Assembly (NCBI GenBank): GCA_009691845.1
Contig: SIAJ01000025.1
Location: 1-60,659, forward strand
Source: Gemmataceae bacterium
GTDB taxonomy: Bacteria; Planctomycetota; Planctomycetia; Gemmatales; Gemmataceae
Length of the DNA stretch: 60,659 nucleotides
Direction: 5' to 3'
Shown: in pieces, positions 37,017 to 45,879 of the stretch
Layout: each line of letters starts with the position of its first letter
Numbering within the stretch: the first letter of the stretch is position 1
Program-made: the position numbers and the translations under genes
The notes under the pieces: generated by a model
The model's database searches: none
What the model was told of the DNA's origin: nothing
The model's input: the letters and a program-made list of their open reading frames with translations, nothing else

Positions 37017-37603
37017 AATCGGCCATCGTCGCCAAGGTCGGTGGTAGCCTATTCGACTTGCCGGATCTTCGGGAACGACTGCTCGCATGGGTGAAGCAGC
37101 AAAGGAATTGCCCCATTCTGTTCGTTCCCGGCGGCGGGGAAGCCGCGGACGTGGTTCGCAAGCTGGACAATATCCATCGACTCGGCGAAGAGAAATCGCA
37201 CTGGCTGGCCATTCGGATGATGTCAGCCAATGCGTATTTCCTAGCCACGCTCCTGGGCGTGCCTACCACGGCATCTCCGCATCATTGGTCCCAGGATGCC
37301 CCCTCTGGTGCGATTCTGGTTCCTCCCACCGCCATCCTCGATACTCTCCGTTTTTGCGAGTCCGACCTCCTGCTCGAACATTCCTGGCAAGTCTCCAGCG
37401 ATTCCATCGCAGCCCGCGTCGCCATCGCACTTCAGGCCGATCTCATACTGTTGAAATCGGTGGACATGCCGCCTGGAAAATCCTGGCGAGACACGGCAGA
37501 AGCTGGATTGCTCGATCATTTTTTTTCAACCCTCGTCGAGAATTCCGGCCTAAATGTAACCTGGGTCAATCTCCGAAGTTTTGAAGCGACGCCTCGGCAA
37601 TAA
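37013..37603 (+). CDS. mfnE: MfnE-like amino-acid-kinase-family protein
   Basis: This 196-residue protein starts at GTG 37013, which overlaps the mfnF stop (GTGA), a sign of translational coupling. The amino-acid-kinase fold is visible: VAKVGGSLFDLPDLRERL at the N-terminus, ILFVPGGGEAADVVRKLD with the glycine-rich loop, SDSIAARVAIALQADLILLK with the nucleotide-binding region, and VDMPPGKSW. In archaea MfnE phosphorylates aminomethylfuran phosphate to the diphosphate, the substrate of MfnF. The 3' end overlaps that of mfnB by 38 bases in the opposite orientation. Confidence 0.84.
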   Translation: MKSAIVAKVGGSLFDLPDLRERLLAWVKQQRNCPILFVPGGGEAADVVRKLDNIHRLGEEKSHWLAIRMMSANAYFLATLLGVPTTASPHHWSQDAPSGAILVPPTAILDTLRFCESDLLLEHSWQVSSDSIAARVAIALQADLILLKSVDMPPGKSWRDTAEAGLLDHFFSTLVENSGLNVTWVNLRSFEATPRQ

Positions 37604-38267
37604 TCTCTTTCAAGCGGCGAACCTTTGCGGCACGGACCGTTCCTTCGCGGCCTCCTTCACATGCTGCTCCACGCACTGCGAACCAATCAGGCTGGATTGG
37701 AGCGAGAAGGCGAATTTCTCGTTCACCCAACGAGCCGGCCAGTGCGATCTGAATATCGTTGTTCGCAAGCCAATCGCACCATCTGGCGAGCTGCGAGCGA
37801 TCCACCCAATCGAGTAGCGTCGTCCCATCCTTGACTGCGGTGTCGATCAAAAAGGCCGAGAATTTCATCTCAACCGCCGCTTCGATGAGGGCGGATGGCT
37901 TCGGGGAGGCAGATCGCTCGTAATCTGCGTAAGCCACGAGAACTGGTTCGACACCACATGCACTCAGGCGAACATCCCACAAATCATCGAGATCGGGAAC
38001 ATGCGACAACCCCCATTTTACGAAACTCAATTTTTTCGGAACCTCCCTGTAATCCCAGTCCATGAACTCGCCCATCGCCGCACTGACCGGAACGCGACCC
38101 TTCACTTCTCGAATAATGCTCGCAATCACCGCAGGATCGGCCGCACCCAGAGCCCCATTCGAGGGCTCTTTCACGTCGATCAGATCGGCTCCGCCCTCGA
38201 GAGCTTCGAATGCCTCCTCGACGGAGCGGACACTGACGAGTAGTTTGGGGTTCGCTTGCATGGTCAA
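37566..38267 (-). CDS. mfnB: (5-formylfuran-3-yl)methyl phosphate synthase
   Basis: This 233-residue TIM-barrel enzyme of the DUF556/MfnB family condenses two glyceraldehyde-3-phosphate molecules to the furan of methanofuran. Hallmarks are KLLVSVRSVEEAFEALEGGA followed by DLIDVKEPSNGALGAAD with the catalytic lysine region, PVSAAMGEF, FVKWGLSH with a second lysine, FLIDTAVKDGTTLLDW, and IALAGSLGEREIRLL. An alternative start two residues downstream is possible. It converges on mfnE and overlaps its last 38 bases, an unusual tail-to-tail arrangement for genes of one pathway. Confidence 0.92.
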   Translation of the reverse strand: MTMQANPKLLVSVRSVEEAFEALEGGADLIDVKEPSNGALGAADPAVIASIIREVKGRVPVSAAMGEFMDWDYREVPKKLSFVKWGLSHVPDLDDLWDVRLSACGVEPVLVAYADYERSASPKPSALIEAAVEMKFSAFLIDTAVKDGTTLLDWVDRSQLARWCDWLANNDIQIALAGSLGEREIRLLAPIQPDWFAVRGAACEGGREGTVRAAKVRRLKEIIAEASLQNFGD

Positions 38268-38311
38268 GTCGGGTTCGCTCCTTCGCAGTTAACAAGTTGC
38301 AGCTTCGGGTC

Positions 38312-39076
38312 TCATCCAAACACCGAATCGTCGGGAAGTGCCTTGGCGACTAACCAGTCAGGCAGCCAGCGAGTGCTCTTAACGAGCAAACCCATTCGTG
38401 TCGGAAATACGTAAACCTTTTTTTGCCGTTGAATCGCTCGGGCGATCTTGCGGGCGGCTACGTCCGCATTACAAGCCCACAGCATTTTTTTCGACTTCTC
38501 CGTCATCTCGGTTCGCACAAACCCAGGGCAGATGGCCGTGACCGCGATGTTCCGCGCACGTAAGGAAATCCGGATGCTTTCGAGGTACGCGTTCAGGCCG
38601 GCCTTGCTCGCACAGTAGGCCGCCGAAGTGGGTAGCCCCTTGAAGGCCGCCACGCTGGAGACCGCGACGAGATGCCCCGAGCCTCGCGCCAGCAGATCGG
38701 CAAAGACGGCTTCGAAGGCATACATTGGCCCAAGCAGATTGGTGCGAATGACCTGCTCCGCAGCGGTCACATTCAAATCGGTTGATGTGTTCGAAGCTCC
38801 GATACCTGCATTGGCGATCATCACGTCGCACAGTCCTAGCCGATCATTAAGCGAGGCCACGGCGGTATTCATGCCGCCCCGGTCCGCGGCATCGGCAACC
38901 GCATATTCGATCGTTCCTCCCGTCGCGCGAATTTCACCGCACAACTGGCGTAAACGATCCTCCCGGCGTGCCAGGATTCCCAGGCGTGCCCCGCGCAAGG
39001 CAAACTCCTTCGCCAACGCGAGGCCGATCCCGCTCGATGCACCGGTGATGTAAACGACCTTTCCCTCGAAACCCAT
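38312..39076 (-). CDS. short-chain dehydrogenase/reductase
   Basis: This 254-residue Rossmann-fold oxidoreductase starts at ATG 39076 (MGFEGKVVYI); an upstream start at 39106 would add ten residues of no family type. The NAD(P)-binding TGASSGIG is at residues 11-18. An arginine after the second strand (ILARRED) favours NADP. NAGIG, the catalytic Ser in VAVSSVAAFKG and YCASKAGLNAYLE with the catalytic Tyr and Lys are all present, followed by ICPGFVRTEMTEKS. The C-terminus (MGLLVKSTRWLPDWL) is hydrophobic, as in membrane-associated SDRs. The substrate is unknown. It is likely transcribed upstream of mfnB on the same strand. Confidence 0.88.
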   Translation of the reverse strand: MGFEGKVVYITGASSGIGLALAKEFALRGARLGILARREDRLRQLCGEIRATGGTIEYAVADAADRGGMNTAVASLNDRLGLCDVMIANAGIGASNTSTDLNVTAAEQVIRTNLLGPMYAFEAVFADLLARGSGHLVAVSSVAAFKGLPTSAAYCASKAGLNAYLESIRISLRARNIAVTAICPGFVRTEMTEKSKKMLWACNADVAARKIARAIQRQKKVYVFPTRMGLLVKSTRWLPDWLVAKALPDDSVFG

Positions 39077-39114
39077 ACGATCCACCCCTTCGACCGATCC
39101 GGACATCCGGGCCT

Positions 39115-39137
39115 AGCGCACGGAGTGTGCCGACTGC
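39115..39137. repeat. solo copy of the IS-end / hairpin motif
   Basis: Read on the minus strand this is AGTCGGCACACTCCGTGCG, matching the terminal repeat of the IS relic at 8268-8859 over about 17 bases. It lies in the divergent gap between the SDR gene and the subtilase-like gene. Confidence 0.55.
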
Positions 39138-39259
39138 CATGACCATACCGGGAATGTTACCGGACCTTTGGCGGAATTCCCGGTCTCTTACTTGGCAATC
39201 CGCTTCATTTCCGTCATCATGGAGGTACGAAATTCCGTCCGCGATTGCGAGGCTTCCTC

Positions 39260-42040
39260 ATGCGCGCCCTTCTAAAGGCTTGCGTTCCGTTCATGGCGAT
39301 CATCTGGGTCGCAGGGACAAGCAGCACGGCACAGGTGAAAGTTCCAAGGCCGCCGGACGCCTACGATGTGCATCTGCGCTACCGCATTCAGGCGAACCGC
39401 GATGAGCGTGTCTTGCAGTACGAAGCCATGACCAAGTACCTCGGCAGCCTTGGCTTCAAGGAAAACGAGAGCGACGAGGGGGACCTCGCACCGTTCGACC
39501 TGAACGCGGAAATGATGTCGGGCACCATCGCTTCGAAGAATGCCCGCGAGATTCTCCGCGAACGCCGCGTGCAGACAATTCTGTTGGCGCCGGCCGGGTA
39601 CTCGCCACCGGAAGACACCAAATCGCTCGTCCGTGTGGCCATTGAACTTTCTCTCAGCAAGGATCAACTCCTGTTGTTCAACCAGGTTGCGGTTGCATTG
39701 CGTTCGCTTGATTTTCGCATGGATGTCGGCTTTGACACACGGAACTTCACGCTGATTCGTGGCTCGATTCCTTCCGGCAACACGATGAAATTGCTTCGCG
39801 ATCTTCGGCATCAACCGAGCGGTTGGCTGCTTCCCGAGACGGCCCCCGATCTGATTGCCGTCCTTCCCGATGGAGCCCAAACGCCGACGCTGGTCAAGCC
39901 GTTTGGCGATGCTGTTCCCGTTCGTGTCGTCGAAATCATGGGAGGAGCCGAGGCCGCCCCGATGGTCGTGGTCCTGCCGCCGATTGCCGCGGACCAACCG
40001 CATTTGGCAAAACTCACGGCCGACTTGCGCCGCAAGCTGGTCGAGGAAGGCGTTCGCGAGAAGCCCGTGCGTCTCGAAGTCGTGTTGACGAATATTCCAA
40101 TCGACCTCGATCTGGAATGGCGAATTCCGTTTATCCGGGTGGGTGCCGAAATTGAAGGGCGCGTCGGCCCCGTGGTGACGGTTCTGATTCAGCAAGGGGC
40201 GAAGGCCGACGCCTTGGCTGCGATCCCCGAAATATCCTCTGTCCGCTTGCCCCGCATCTCGCGCACGGGAGTGGTGCCCGCCAAGCCCAAGGAAGAGCAC
40301 AAGCCAGAAGACAAGAAAGTCACTGCGATCAGCTTCAACCAGGACAGTAAACTTCCGCCAGCTCCCACGACCGAGACGGACCCTCTCAAAAGAGCCGGCG
40401 TGGATCGCCTTCATTCCTTGGGCAAAATGGGTCAGAAGATCAGCGTCGTCATTCTCGATAGCGATTTTTCCGGCTGGGAATCGCTCGTGCCCAAGGGCGA
40501 CCAGGCCCCCGGCAAGGTAAAGTTCTTGGACCTGACCGCGGAACGAAATCGCGATGTGCGTCCGGAACCGATGCCGGGAGACAATGGCCACGGAACGCTG
40601 GCCGCGAAGGCCGTGCGACTTGCGGCCCCTTCGGCGGATCTGACGCTAATTCGAGTTCCCGCTGATGCCCCCTATCACGTCATCAACGTGGCACGCTCGA
40701 TTCGGGGCAACATTTTTCGAACCGAAGGTCTGGTGACCCGTCGGCTCGAAATCGAGGCCGATCAGGACAATCTGCGACTGCGGCAGCGCGATGCTCGCGA
40801 CGAGTATCGCAAGGCCTTCGACGACTTCTCGGACGAAGTACCCGCCCGGCAGCGACGCATAGCCGCCCAACAGATGCTGAAGAAGCTGAGTGACGACGAT
40901 GCCGCGCTGCGTGGCCGCCTCGGTCGCGTCGAACAGTTCGAATACGACCTGTCCTTGCTGAAAGGCACGCGCGTCGTGCTCTCGCTGCAAAGCTGGGACA
41001 CCGGCTTCGCACTCGATGGAGCAAGTGCCGTGAGCCGTTACCTGGACGAATGGCTCACACCTTCGAGGACGGATTATGTACGCCAACTCGGCAAGCCACG
41101 CCCCGATGGCCTGCCGCTCTGGTTTCAACCGGCAGGGGACACGACCGGGCAAACCTGGACCGGCCTGTTCCGCGATGTCGATCGTAATGGTGTGATGGAG
41201 TTCGCGACGGACGAGTTGAGCCTGAAGCCCGAGCGCTGGTCGCGTGAGTTGAACTTCCTCTCTTCACGTCGCGACAGCAAGGACGTCCTCGATCTGGCCG
41301 CCGGAGCCAAGGTTCGGATCAGCGTGCAGTGGCGCGAACCTCATGATTCATCACTGCCGGAAGAAGACTATCGGGCACCGATCGTGCCGTTGAAATTGCA
41401 GTTGGTCAAGCAACGCGATCCGTCTGGCAAGAAATACGCCTCGGATGAAATCGACCTGATTGCCGAGTCCGAAGGACTGCCGGCTCGCTTGCACTTCGAG
41501 CCGCACTTCGCCGTTTACGAACACACGCTCGAACTGTCGCTGCCTGCCGATGGGCGATATGCGATCCGTCTGGAAGGCCGCATGCCCCAAGGCGTTCGGC
41601 CGGCCACTGTCCCGATTCTTACAGGCCAGGAAGTGACCTGGGAGCTTCGTCCGCGTCTGTTCGTCGAGTCCGCCGATGGCCAAACTCAATTCTTCCTGGG
41701 GGATTACGCTTCGCAGCAGGGCGGCGTCTCGGTCCCGGCGGATGCTCGTTCGGTGTTCGCAGTCGGTGCAGCCGGGCCGGATGGCAAACCGCGAGTAACG
41801 AGTGCGGCAGGAGCCGGCCCAGAAACCTCGCTGGCCACGAAGCCCAATCTCCTCGGCCCGGACACGATTCCCGCCTTCAAGGACACTAGCCTTCAAGGCA
41901 CCGAGTTGGCGGCTTCGTTCACCGCGGGCTGGGCAGCGGCTGTGCTGAGTGCTGGACTACCGGCCTCGTCCTTCCCACATGGGCTGGGCATTGCGCCCGG
42001 AGGATCGCTGGCGGTTCCTGAGAACTGGCTGAGGCGGTAA
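39260..42040 (+). CDS. secreted subtilase-fold protein with the catalytic serine replaced
   Basis: This 926-residue protein starts at ATG 39260 and has a signal peptide (MRALLKACVPFMAIIWVAGT). Residues of about 25-330 form a repeated alpha/beta region (LDFRMDVGFDTRNFTLIRGS and similar). A peptidase S8-like domain starts near residue 370 with the Asp strand KISVVILDSDFSGW (D400) and the His motif DNGHGTLAAKAVRLAAPSAD (H444). A charged coiled-coil segment (IEADQDNLRLRQRDARDEYR) is inserted after it. Near residue 880 GTELAASFTAGWAAAVLSAG aligns with the usual 'GTSMAAPHVAGAAALL', with Glu at the position of the nucleophilic Ser. A beta-rich insert (about 590-820) lies between. As encoded it should not be a serine protease of the usual mechanism. 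Confidence 0.75.
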   Translation: MRALLKACVPFMAIIWVAGTSSTAQVKVPRPPDAYDVHLRYRIQANRDERVLQYEAMTKYLGSLGFKENESDEGDLAPFDLNAEMMSGTIASKNAREILRERRVQTILLAPAGYSPPEDTKSLVRVAIELSLSKDQLLLFNQVAVALRSLDFRMDVGFDTRNFTLIRGSIPSGNTMKLLRDLRHQPSGWLLPETAPDLIAVLPDGAQTPTLVKPFGDAVPVRVVEIMGGAEAAPMVVVLPPIAADQPHLAKLTADLRRKLVEEGVREKPVRLEVVLTNIPIDLDLEWRIPFIRVGAEIEGRVGPVVTVLIQQGAKADALAAIPEISSVRLPRISRTGVVPAKPKEEHKPEDKKVTAISFNQDSKLPPAPTTETDPLKRAGVDRLHSLGKMGQKISVVILDSDFSGWESLVPKGDQAPGKVKFLDLTAERNRDVRPEPMPGDNGHGTLAAKAVRLAAPSADLTLIRVPADAPYHVINVARSIRGNIFRTEGLVTRRLEIEADQDNLRLRQRDARDEYRKAFDDFSDEVPARQRRIAAQQMLKKLSDDDAALRGRLGRVEQFEYDLSLLKGTRVVLSLQSWDTGFALDGASAVSRYLDEWLTPSRTDYVRQLGKPRPDGLPLWFQPAGDTTGQTWTGLFRDVDRNGVMEFATDELSLKPERWSRELNFLSSRRDSKDVLDLAAGAKVRISVQWREPHDSSLPEEDYRAPIVPLKLQLVKQRDPSGKKYASDEIDLIAESEGLPARLHFEPHFAVYEHTLELSLPADGRYAIRLEGRMPQGVRPATVPILTGQEVTWELRPRLFVESADGQTQFFLGDYASQQGGVSVPADARSVFAVGAAGPDGKPRVTSAAGAGPETSLATKPNLLGPDTIPAFKDTSLQGTELAASFTAGWAAAVLSAGLPASSFPHGLGIAPGGSLAVPENWLRR

Positions 42041-42049
42041 GTGGGCGGT

Positions 42050-42500
42050 TTGTAACGACTCAGTGCTTTGATACTCGCGGTCGTCCTTGTCGGCCCACGA
42101 GCAGGTCTTTGTGGATGCTCTCCAGAATTTCCGTGTTGACGAGGAAGGCACGCGGGGCACTTTCGGGTTGAAGTCCGGAGCACCTGCGTCGATCCGGGCT
42201 TGATGGTAGCGATCGTCGGTCAGAACGGTATTCACCTTGCCGTTGCTGTCTTCATCCGGCGGCATCGGGTTGTTTTCTTTGGTCATCCGCACGTAAATCT
42301 TGGATCCCTTCCCATCGCCGAACACGATCTGCTTCCCAGCCAGCAGCTTGTGCACATTGAAGAAGTGATTCATGCCCCCTTCGTTCGCACCTTTGCCGTG
42401 GCACGCCTGCAATGTTTTTCGAAAACGGCCTTGTCCTGGGCGAGTCAAGCGGCTGGAAACGACAGGCCGGTGAGCGATGCCAACAACGAGAGGCGTATTC
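42050..42500 (-). pseudogene. decayed secreted cytochrome-c-domain (PSCyt) gene
   Basis: On the minus strand, AQDKAVFEKHC (about 42440-42408) is a typical start of a mature planctomycete cytochrome domain. After a one-base shift it continues as CHGKGANEGGMNHFF, then GKQIVFGDGKGSKIYVRMTK and NNPMPPDED, the usual run to the 'MPP' ligand region. The heme motif CxxCH is itself broken by the missing base. Upstream, a leader (LSLLASLTGLSFPAA) is followed by an in-frame TGA, and the start codon is in another frame. At least three lesions therefore make it a pseudogene, and only the N-terminal cytochrome part remains. Confidence 0.7.
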
Positions 42501-42638
42501 ATGGGCAGTCTTCCAAAGACGAGTGAGTCGATTGAGTCCTGGGCGATTCTCTTGACCAGAACGTGGTGAATCGGCATCTCCTGAATAAACTAATCTCACC
42601 AAGACGACCATCCCTCCCTCACTCACTCCACACTCGCG

Positions 42639-43817
42639 ATGTTTGATCCCGACGAACTTCCTCCGCCGCCTACGCTTTCCTCCGAGACCTACGACCGCTT
42701 GAAGAAAGCCGTGGCGGAGCAAGGGCCTAGTGCTGCCGTCGAGCAGCTTTGCTCCGACTTGCGCGAACTCGGCGACCTGAGTGCGCTGTTCTACGCCTTG
42801 CTCATGAAGAAGCGGGTCGAACTTGGCGTTTCGCCCTTCCCGAGCGGATCCTCGGCCGACTTGCCAGTGGAGACGCATGCCTCGTACGAGCAGGCGATCC
42901 GTGATGCCGGTCGCTCGACTGGCGACGAATTCTTGAAGCAAAATGATCTGCGCAAGGCATGGTTCTACTTCAACATGCTCGGCGAAACCGATCCGGTGCG
43001 TGAGTTCATCGACAAGTTTCAGCCGCTCGATGGGGACGATGTTCAACCACTGATCGAGGTCGGCCTCTATCACGGCGTACACCCGACGAAGGGCTTCGAC
43101 CTCGTCGTTTCCCGTTACGGCATCTGCAACGCGATTACAACCTTTAGCGGCCAAGACTTTTCACGCAACCCGGCCGCGAAGCAGCATTGCATCCGCACGT
43201 TGGTGAAATCGCTGTACGAGCAGCTTCTCGACCGGTTGAACTCAGACCTGCAAACACGTGTACTACCGCCCGGCACGACCGTCGCCGGAATTGTGTCCGC
43301 TCATCCCGAGTTGTTCGATGAGGGGGCGTACCACATCGATACCTCGCACCTCTCGTCGGTCACACAGTTTTGTCTCGAACTCGATGCCTGCGGCGAACGG
43401 AAGCTGGCTCGCGAGTTGTGCATGTACGGCTCGAAGCTGAGCGACACGTTCAAGTTCGCATCCGATCCGCCGTTCGAGAACTCCTACGTCGATTACAAGA
43501 TTCTGCTCGATGCCCTCGATGGCGAAAACGTCGAGGCGGGCTTGAAGCACTTTCGCGACAAGATCGAACCGGCCGTGAAGGAAGGCACAACTTTCCCTGC
43601 CGAAGTGTATGTGAATCTACTGCTGAAACTCGGCCGCCAGAAGGACGCCCTGGACATCGCCAAAAAATACCTGGCCGGTGAAAATCGGCAACTCTCTTGT
43701 CCCAACGTCTACGAGTTGTGCCAGCAGGCCAGCGATTTTTCCGGCCTCGCGGAGGCCGCCCGCAGCCGTGGCGACGGTGTGAACTACCTCGCAGGCTTGA
43801 TTGCCGCCAAGAAATAA
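42639..43817 (+). CDS. conserved cytoplasmic protein of unknown function, helical-repeat type
   Basis: This 392-residue protein has no signal peptide or membrane segment. It is mostly helical, with pairs of helices that recall TPR-like repeats (AVEQLCSDLRELGDLSALFY, DEFLKQNDLRKAWFYFNML, VYVNLLLKLGRQKDALDIA). The middle part has VGLYHGVHPTKGFDLVVSRY and ICNAITTFSGQDF, a segment that looks well conserved. I do not recognise a named family. The frame is intact and codon use resembles neighbouring genes. A palindrome follows the stop codon by 6 bases. Confidence 0.78.
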   Translation: MFDPDELPPPPTLSSETYDRLKKAVAEQGPSAAVEQLCSDLRELGDLSALFYALLMKKRVELGVSPFPSGSSADLPVETHASYEQAIRDAGRSTGDEFLKQNDLRKAWFYFNMLGETDPVREFIDKFQPLDGDDVQPLIEVGLYHGVHPTKGFDLVVSRYGICNAITTFSGQDFSRNPAAKQHCIRTLVKSLYEQLLDRLNSDLQTRVLPPGTTVAGIVSAHPELFDEGAYHIDTSHLSSVTQFCLELDACGERKLARELCMYGSKLSDTFKFASDPPFENSYVDYKILLDALDGENVEAGLKHFRDKIEPAVKEGTTFPAEVYVNLLLKLGRQKDALDIAKKYLAGENRQLSCPNVYELCQQASDFSGLAEAARSRGDGVNYLAGLIAAKK

Positions 43818-43822
43818 TCGAT

Positions 43823-43844
43823 CGTGGGACAGGCCTGTCCCACG
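43823..43844. repeat. perfect 22-base palindrome
   Basis: The palindrome is CGTGGGACAGG followed by its exact complement, just after the 42639-43817 gene. It may end transcription but has no T-run; palindromes of this kind are often dispersed. The remaining bases up to about 44100 show no gene. Confidence 0.6.
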
Positions 43845-44104
43845 TAACGTACCCGGTCGAAAGTGGAGCGTGATTTCGCCGTCCGTTTATTAGGGAAGTG
43901 CTGATTTCGTGCGCTGTTCTTGGGTATCACGTCCTGGGTTCTCTCACTGCTTTTGCCGACGACCGGCCACAATGCTTTGGGCCGAAACGCGAAGGCGATT
44001 GGCGAGAAGAACTCTTTCTCGTCAAGTTTCCACACTCTCCATCAGGATAGCCACATGTTCGGTTTCTTCTGGACGCTTCTAGCTGAGGCCTGGCGGGTTG
44101 CCGC

Positions 44105-44150
44105 TTGACCAGCCAGACAGAATGTCTTATAGTCGAGTGTAGACATTCTG
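44105..44150 (+). promoter_or_regulatory. candidate promoter overlapped by an inverted repeat
   Basis: TTGACC (44105-44110) and TATAGT (44128-44133) are separated by 17 bases. A 10-base inverted repeat (CAGAATGTCT 44118-44127; AGACATTCTG 44141-44150) flanks the -10 box, a layout that suits a repressor operator. It lies directly upstream of the thioredoxin-like gene at 44178. Confidence 0.45.
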
Positions 44151-44177
44151 ACTTGTATGTCCCCATGGAGAATGATC

Positions 44178-45275
44178 ATGCGACGCATCCTGTCCCTGGC
44201 CTTTTTGGTCATGATGGGCATGTCGGCAAACGCTCAGGACCCCCAGGTGCGGCGAATCCAGGAGCGTTTCGATTCCGCCCGACCGAACGAGAAGAGCCTG
44301 GCGTTCTATTCTCTCGACTGGGCGATGAGCCTAGCGGATGCCAAGGAGCGGGCCCGCAAGGAAGATCGCCCGATTCTGCTCATCCTCAACACTAACATCA
44401 CGGCCGGCACCAATTTCTTTTCCGGGCATACCTGAGCGAACATGGATCACGTGCGTGGGAGTTCCCTCGCCTGGCCCGAATCGCTCGAAACCCTGCGGCC
44501 ATTTGTCATGACCTGGTGGAGTGGTCGAACGATCAAGGACATGCCCGACGACATTCGTGCCGTGTTCAACGACGCCAACTTACGCCAGCCGCACATCAAC
44601 CTCGCGCTTGTGGTGCTCGACAGCAAGGGCAAAGTGTTACGTTCGGTCGTGCCATCCATCCGCCCGCCGGAATTCCGATTCGACCCCGAAGCCCAGGGAC
44701 GCGATTTCAAATCCCAACTTGATAACCTGTTGGCCGGCCTGAAACTGCCGAAGGTCGAAAAACTAGCCAAGCCCAAACTAACACTACCCGACATCTGCAG
44801 CGAGGGACAACCGAACGGCGTCCGAATCTTCCTCACCTTTGCCGCCAATCGACTGAACCACTACCGAACGCCAATCGTCGAAACCGTGCCGATGACCGAA
44901 GAGCTGCGAAAGGCGCTGAGTTATCCAAAAAATGCGGGCACGATCTCGGCGTCAAACGTACGGGCATGGCTCGAGCAGGTCTACCCCGCAGCCGTCATGG
45001 ACGGCAAGGGCGGCTTCCGAAAGATTGACGGCAAGCTAACTTTCGCACCCGCCGGTGCGGACGATGCGTATCGTTACGCTGTCGTCGAGGGAGAAGTGGA
45101 GTTTGTGCTCGACAACGAAGGTCGCTCAACCTACAAGGGCAGCCTCTCCGTCGCTCTCAAATATCGTCGTGAGGGAAATGCTCTCTATTCGATTCGGGGA
45201 GTCTGCGAAAGTGTCGTACCCAAGGGGCCGGAGAAGATTCGTATGACCGTCGCCATCGAGTCGCGGCCGGAGTGA
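44178..45275 (+). pseudogene. secreted thioredoxin-like protein gene with an in-frame TGA
   Basis: ATG 44178, with GGAGA 9 bases upstream, opens a signal peptide (MRRILSLAFLVMMGMSANA). A region with WAMSLADAKERARKEDRPIL then LLILNTNITAG resembles the first helix and strand of a thioredoxin fold ahead of the redox site. TGA at 44433-44435 interrupts the frame after FFSGHT, and the same frame continues with ANMDHVRG, LRPFVMTWWSGRTIKDMPDD, HINLALVVLDSKGKVLRSVV and a second domain to 45275 (total 366 codons). A single nonsense base (for example CGA to TGA) is the simplest explanation. A selenocysteine reading is possible but unproven; a small hairpin (44453-44470) lies downstream of the TGA. Confidence 0.65.
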
Positions 45276-45879
45276 CCTGGGCCCGAGGTACTTTCCTCGG
45301 TCGCAGGCTCATTTGTTCGCAAGATCGACAGGCCGGCCATGGCACTCGGGTAAGATTTGAAACAATCGGAAACTGGGCCTCTCGATGGCCAGGCTGGGCA
45401 GGTGGTGACCGCCATTTTCCGGAAGGGAGACTCGGAGAGCATCCCTACCTGGAAAAGGGCAGAGACTCTGGCACCGCAACCCTTTTTGAGGTGTTCCGGG
45501 GGTGGCAGGGCGGGGTGAGTGGGTAAGTTGAATCCACCGAACGGAAGGCCTATCACCTCCGCAATCCCGGAAGACTTCCGTGCGGCATTTCCTAATCTTG
45601 TCTTCCGTTGTGGTCTGTGCGGGTATCTCGACGGCGCTCGGACCCATCTTCGAAGAATGGGCAAATAGGCAATGATGCCGTGCACGACATGAATGTGCAT
45701 ATAGGACTCGAACTACGTCGAATGTACGCAGCCCAGTGTTCAAGAGTGATCTCGAACCGCGGGAAAATTGCCTGATCGAGGCAAGCTGTGCAGCCCAGCT
45801 ACTCGGTTGACCTTGATTGAGAACTGACCATCGCGTATGCCCAGCACCGCTCCGAAACCTAAAGCCGCATGGATGTGGC
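45276..45879. other. intergenic region without recognisable gene
   Basis: About 600 bases lie between the interrupted thioredoxin-like gene and the PEGA lipoprotein gene. Several short open frames exist on both strands, but none has a start signal, ribosome-binding site or familiar motif. The first 250 bases could be decayed coding sequence. Nothing can be assigned. Confidence 0.4.

Noticed and set aside
39272..40591. Long minus-strand open frame of 439 codons opposite the subtilase-like gene
   Set aside because: It is antisense to a protein with a signal peptide and clear fold motifs. Its translation is rich in Arg, His and Gly without family motifs, typical of shadow frames in GC-rich coding DNA.
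45272..45526. 84-codon plus-strand frame after the thioredoxin-like gene
   Set aside because: It overlaps the preceding stop by 4 bases, but its sequence is Gly/Arg/Trp-rich without structure or motif, so I see no support for a gene.
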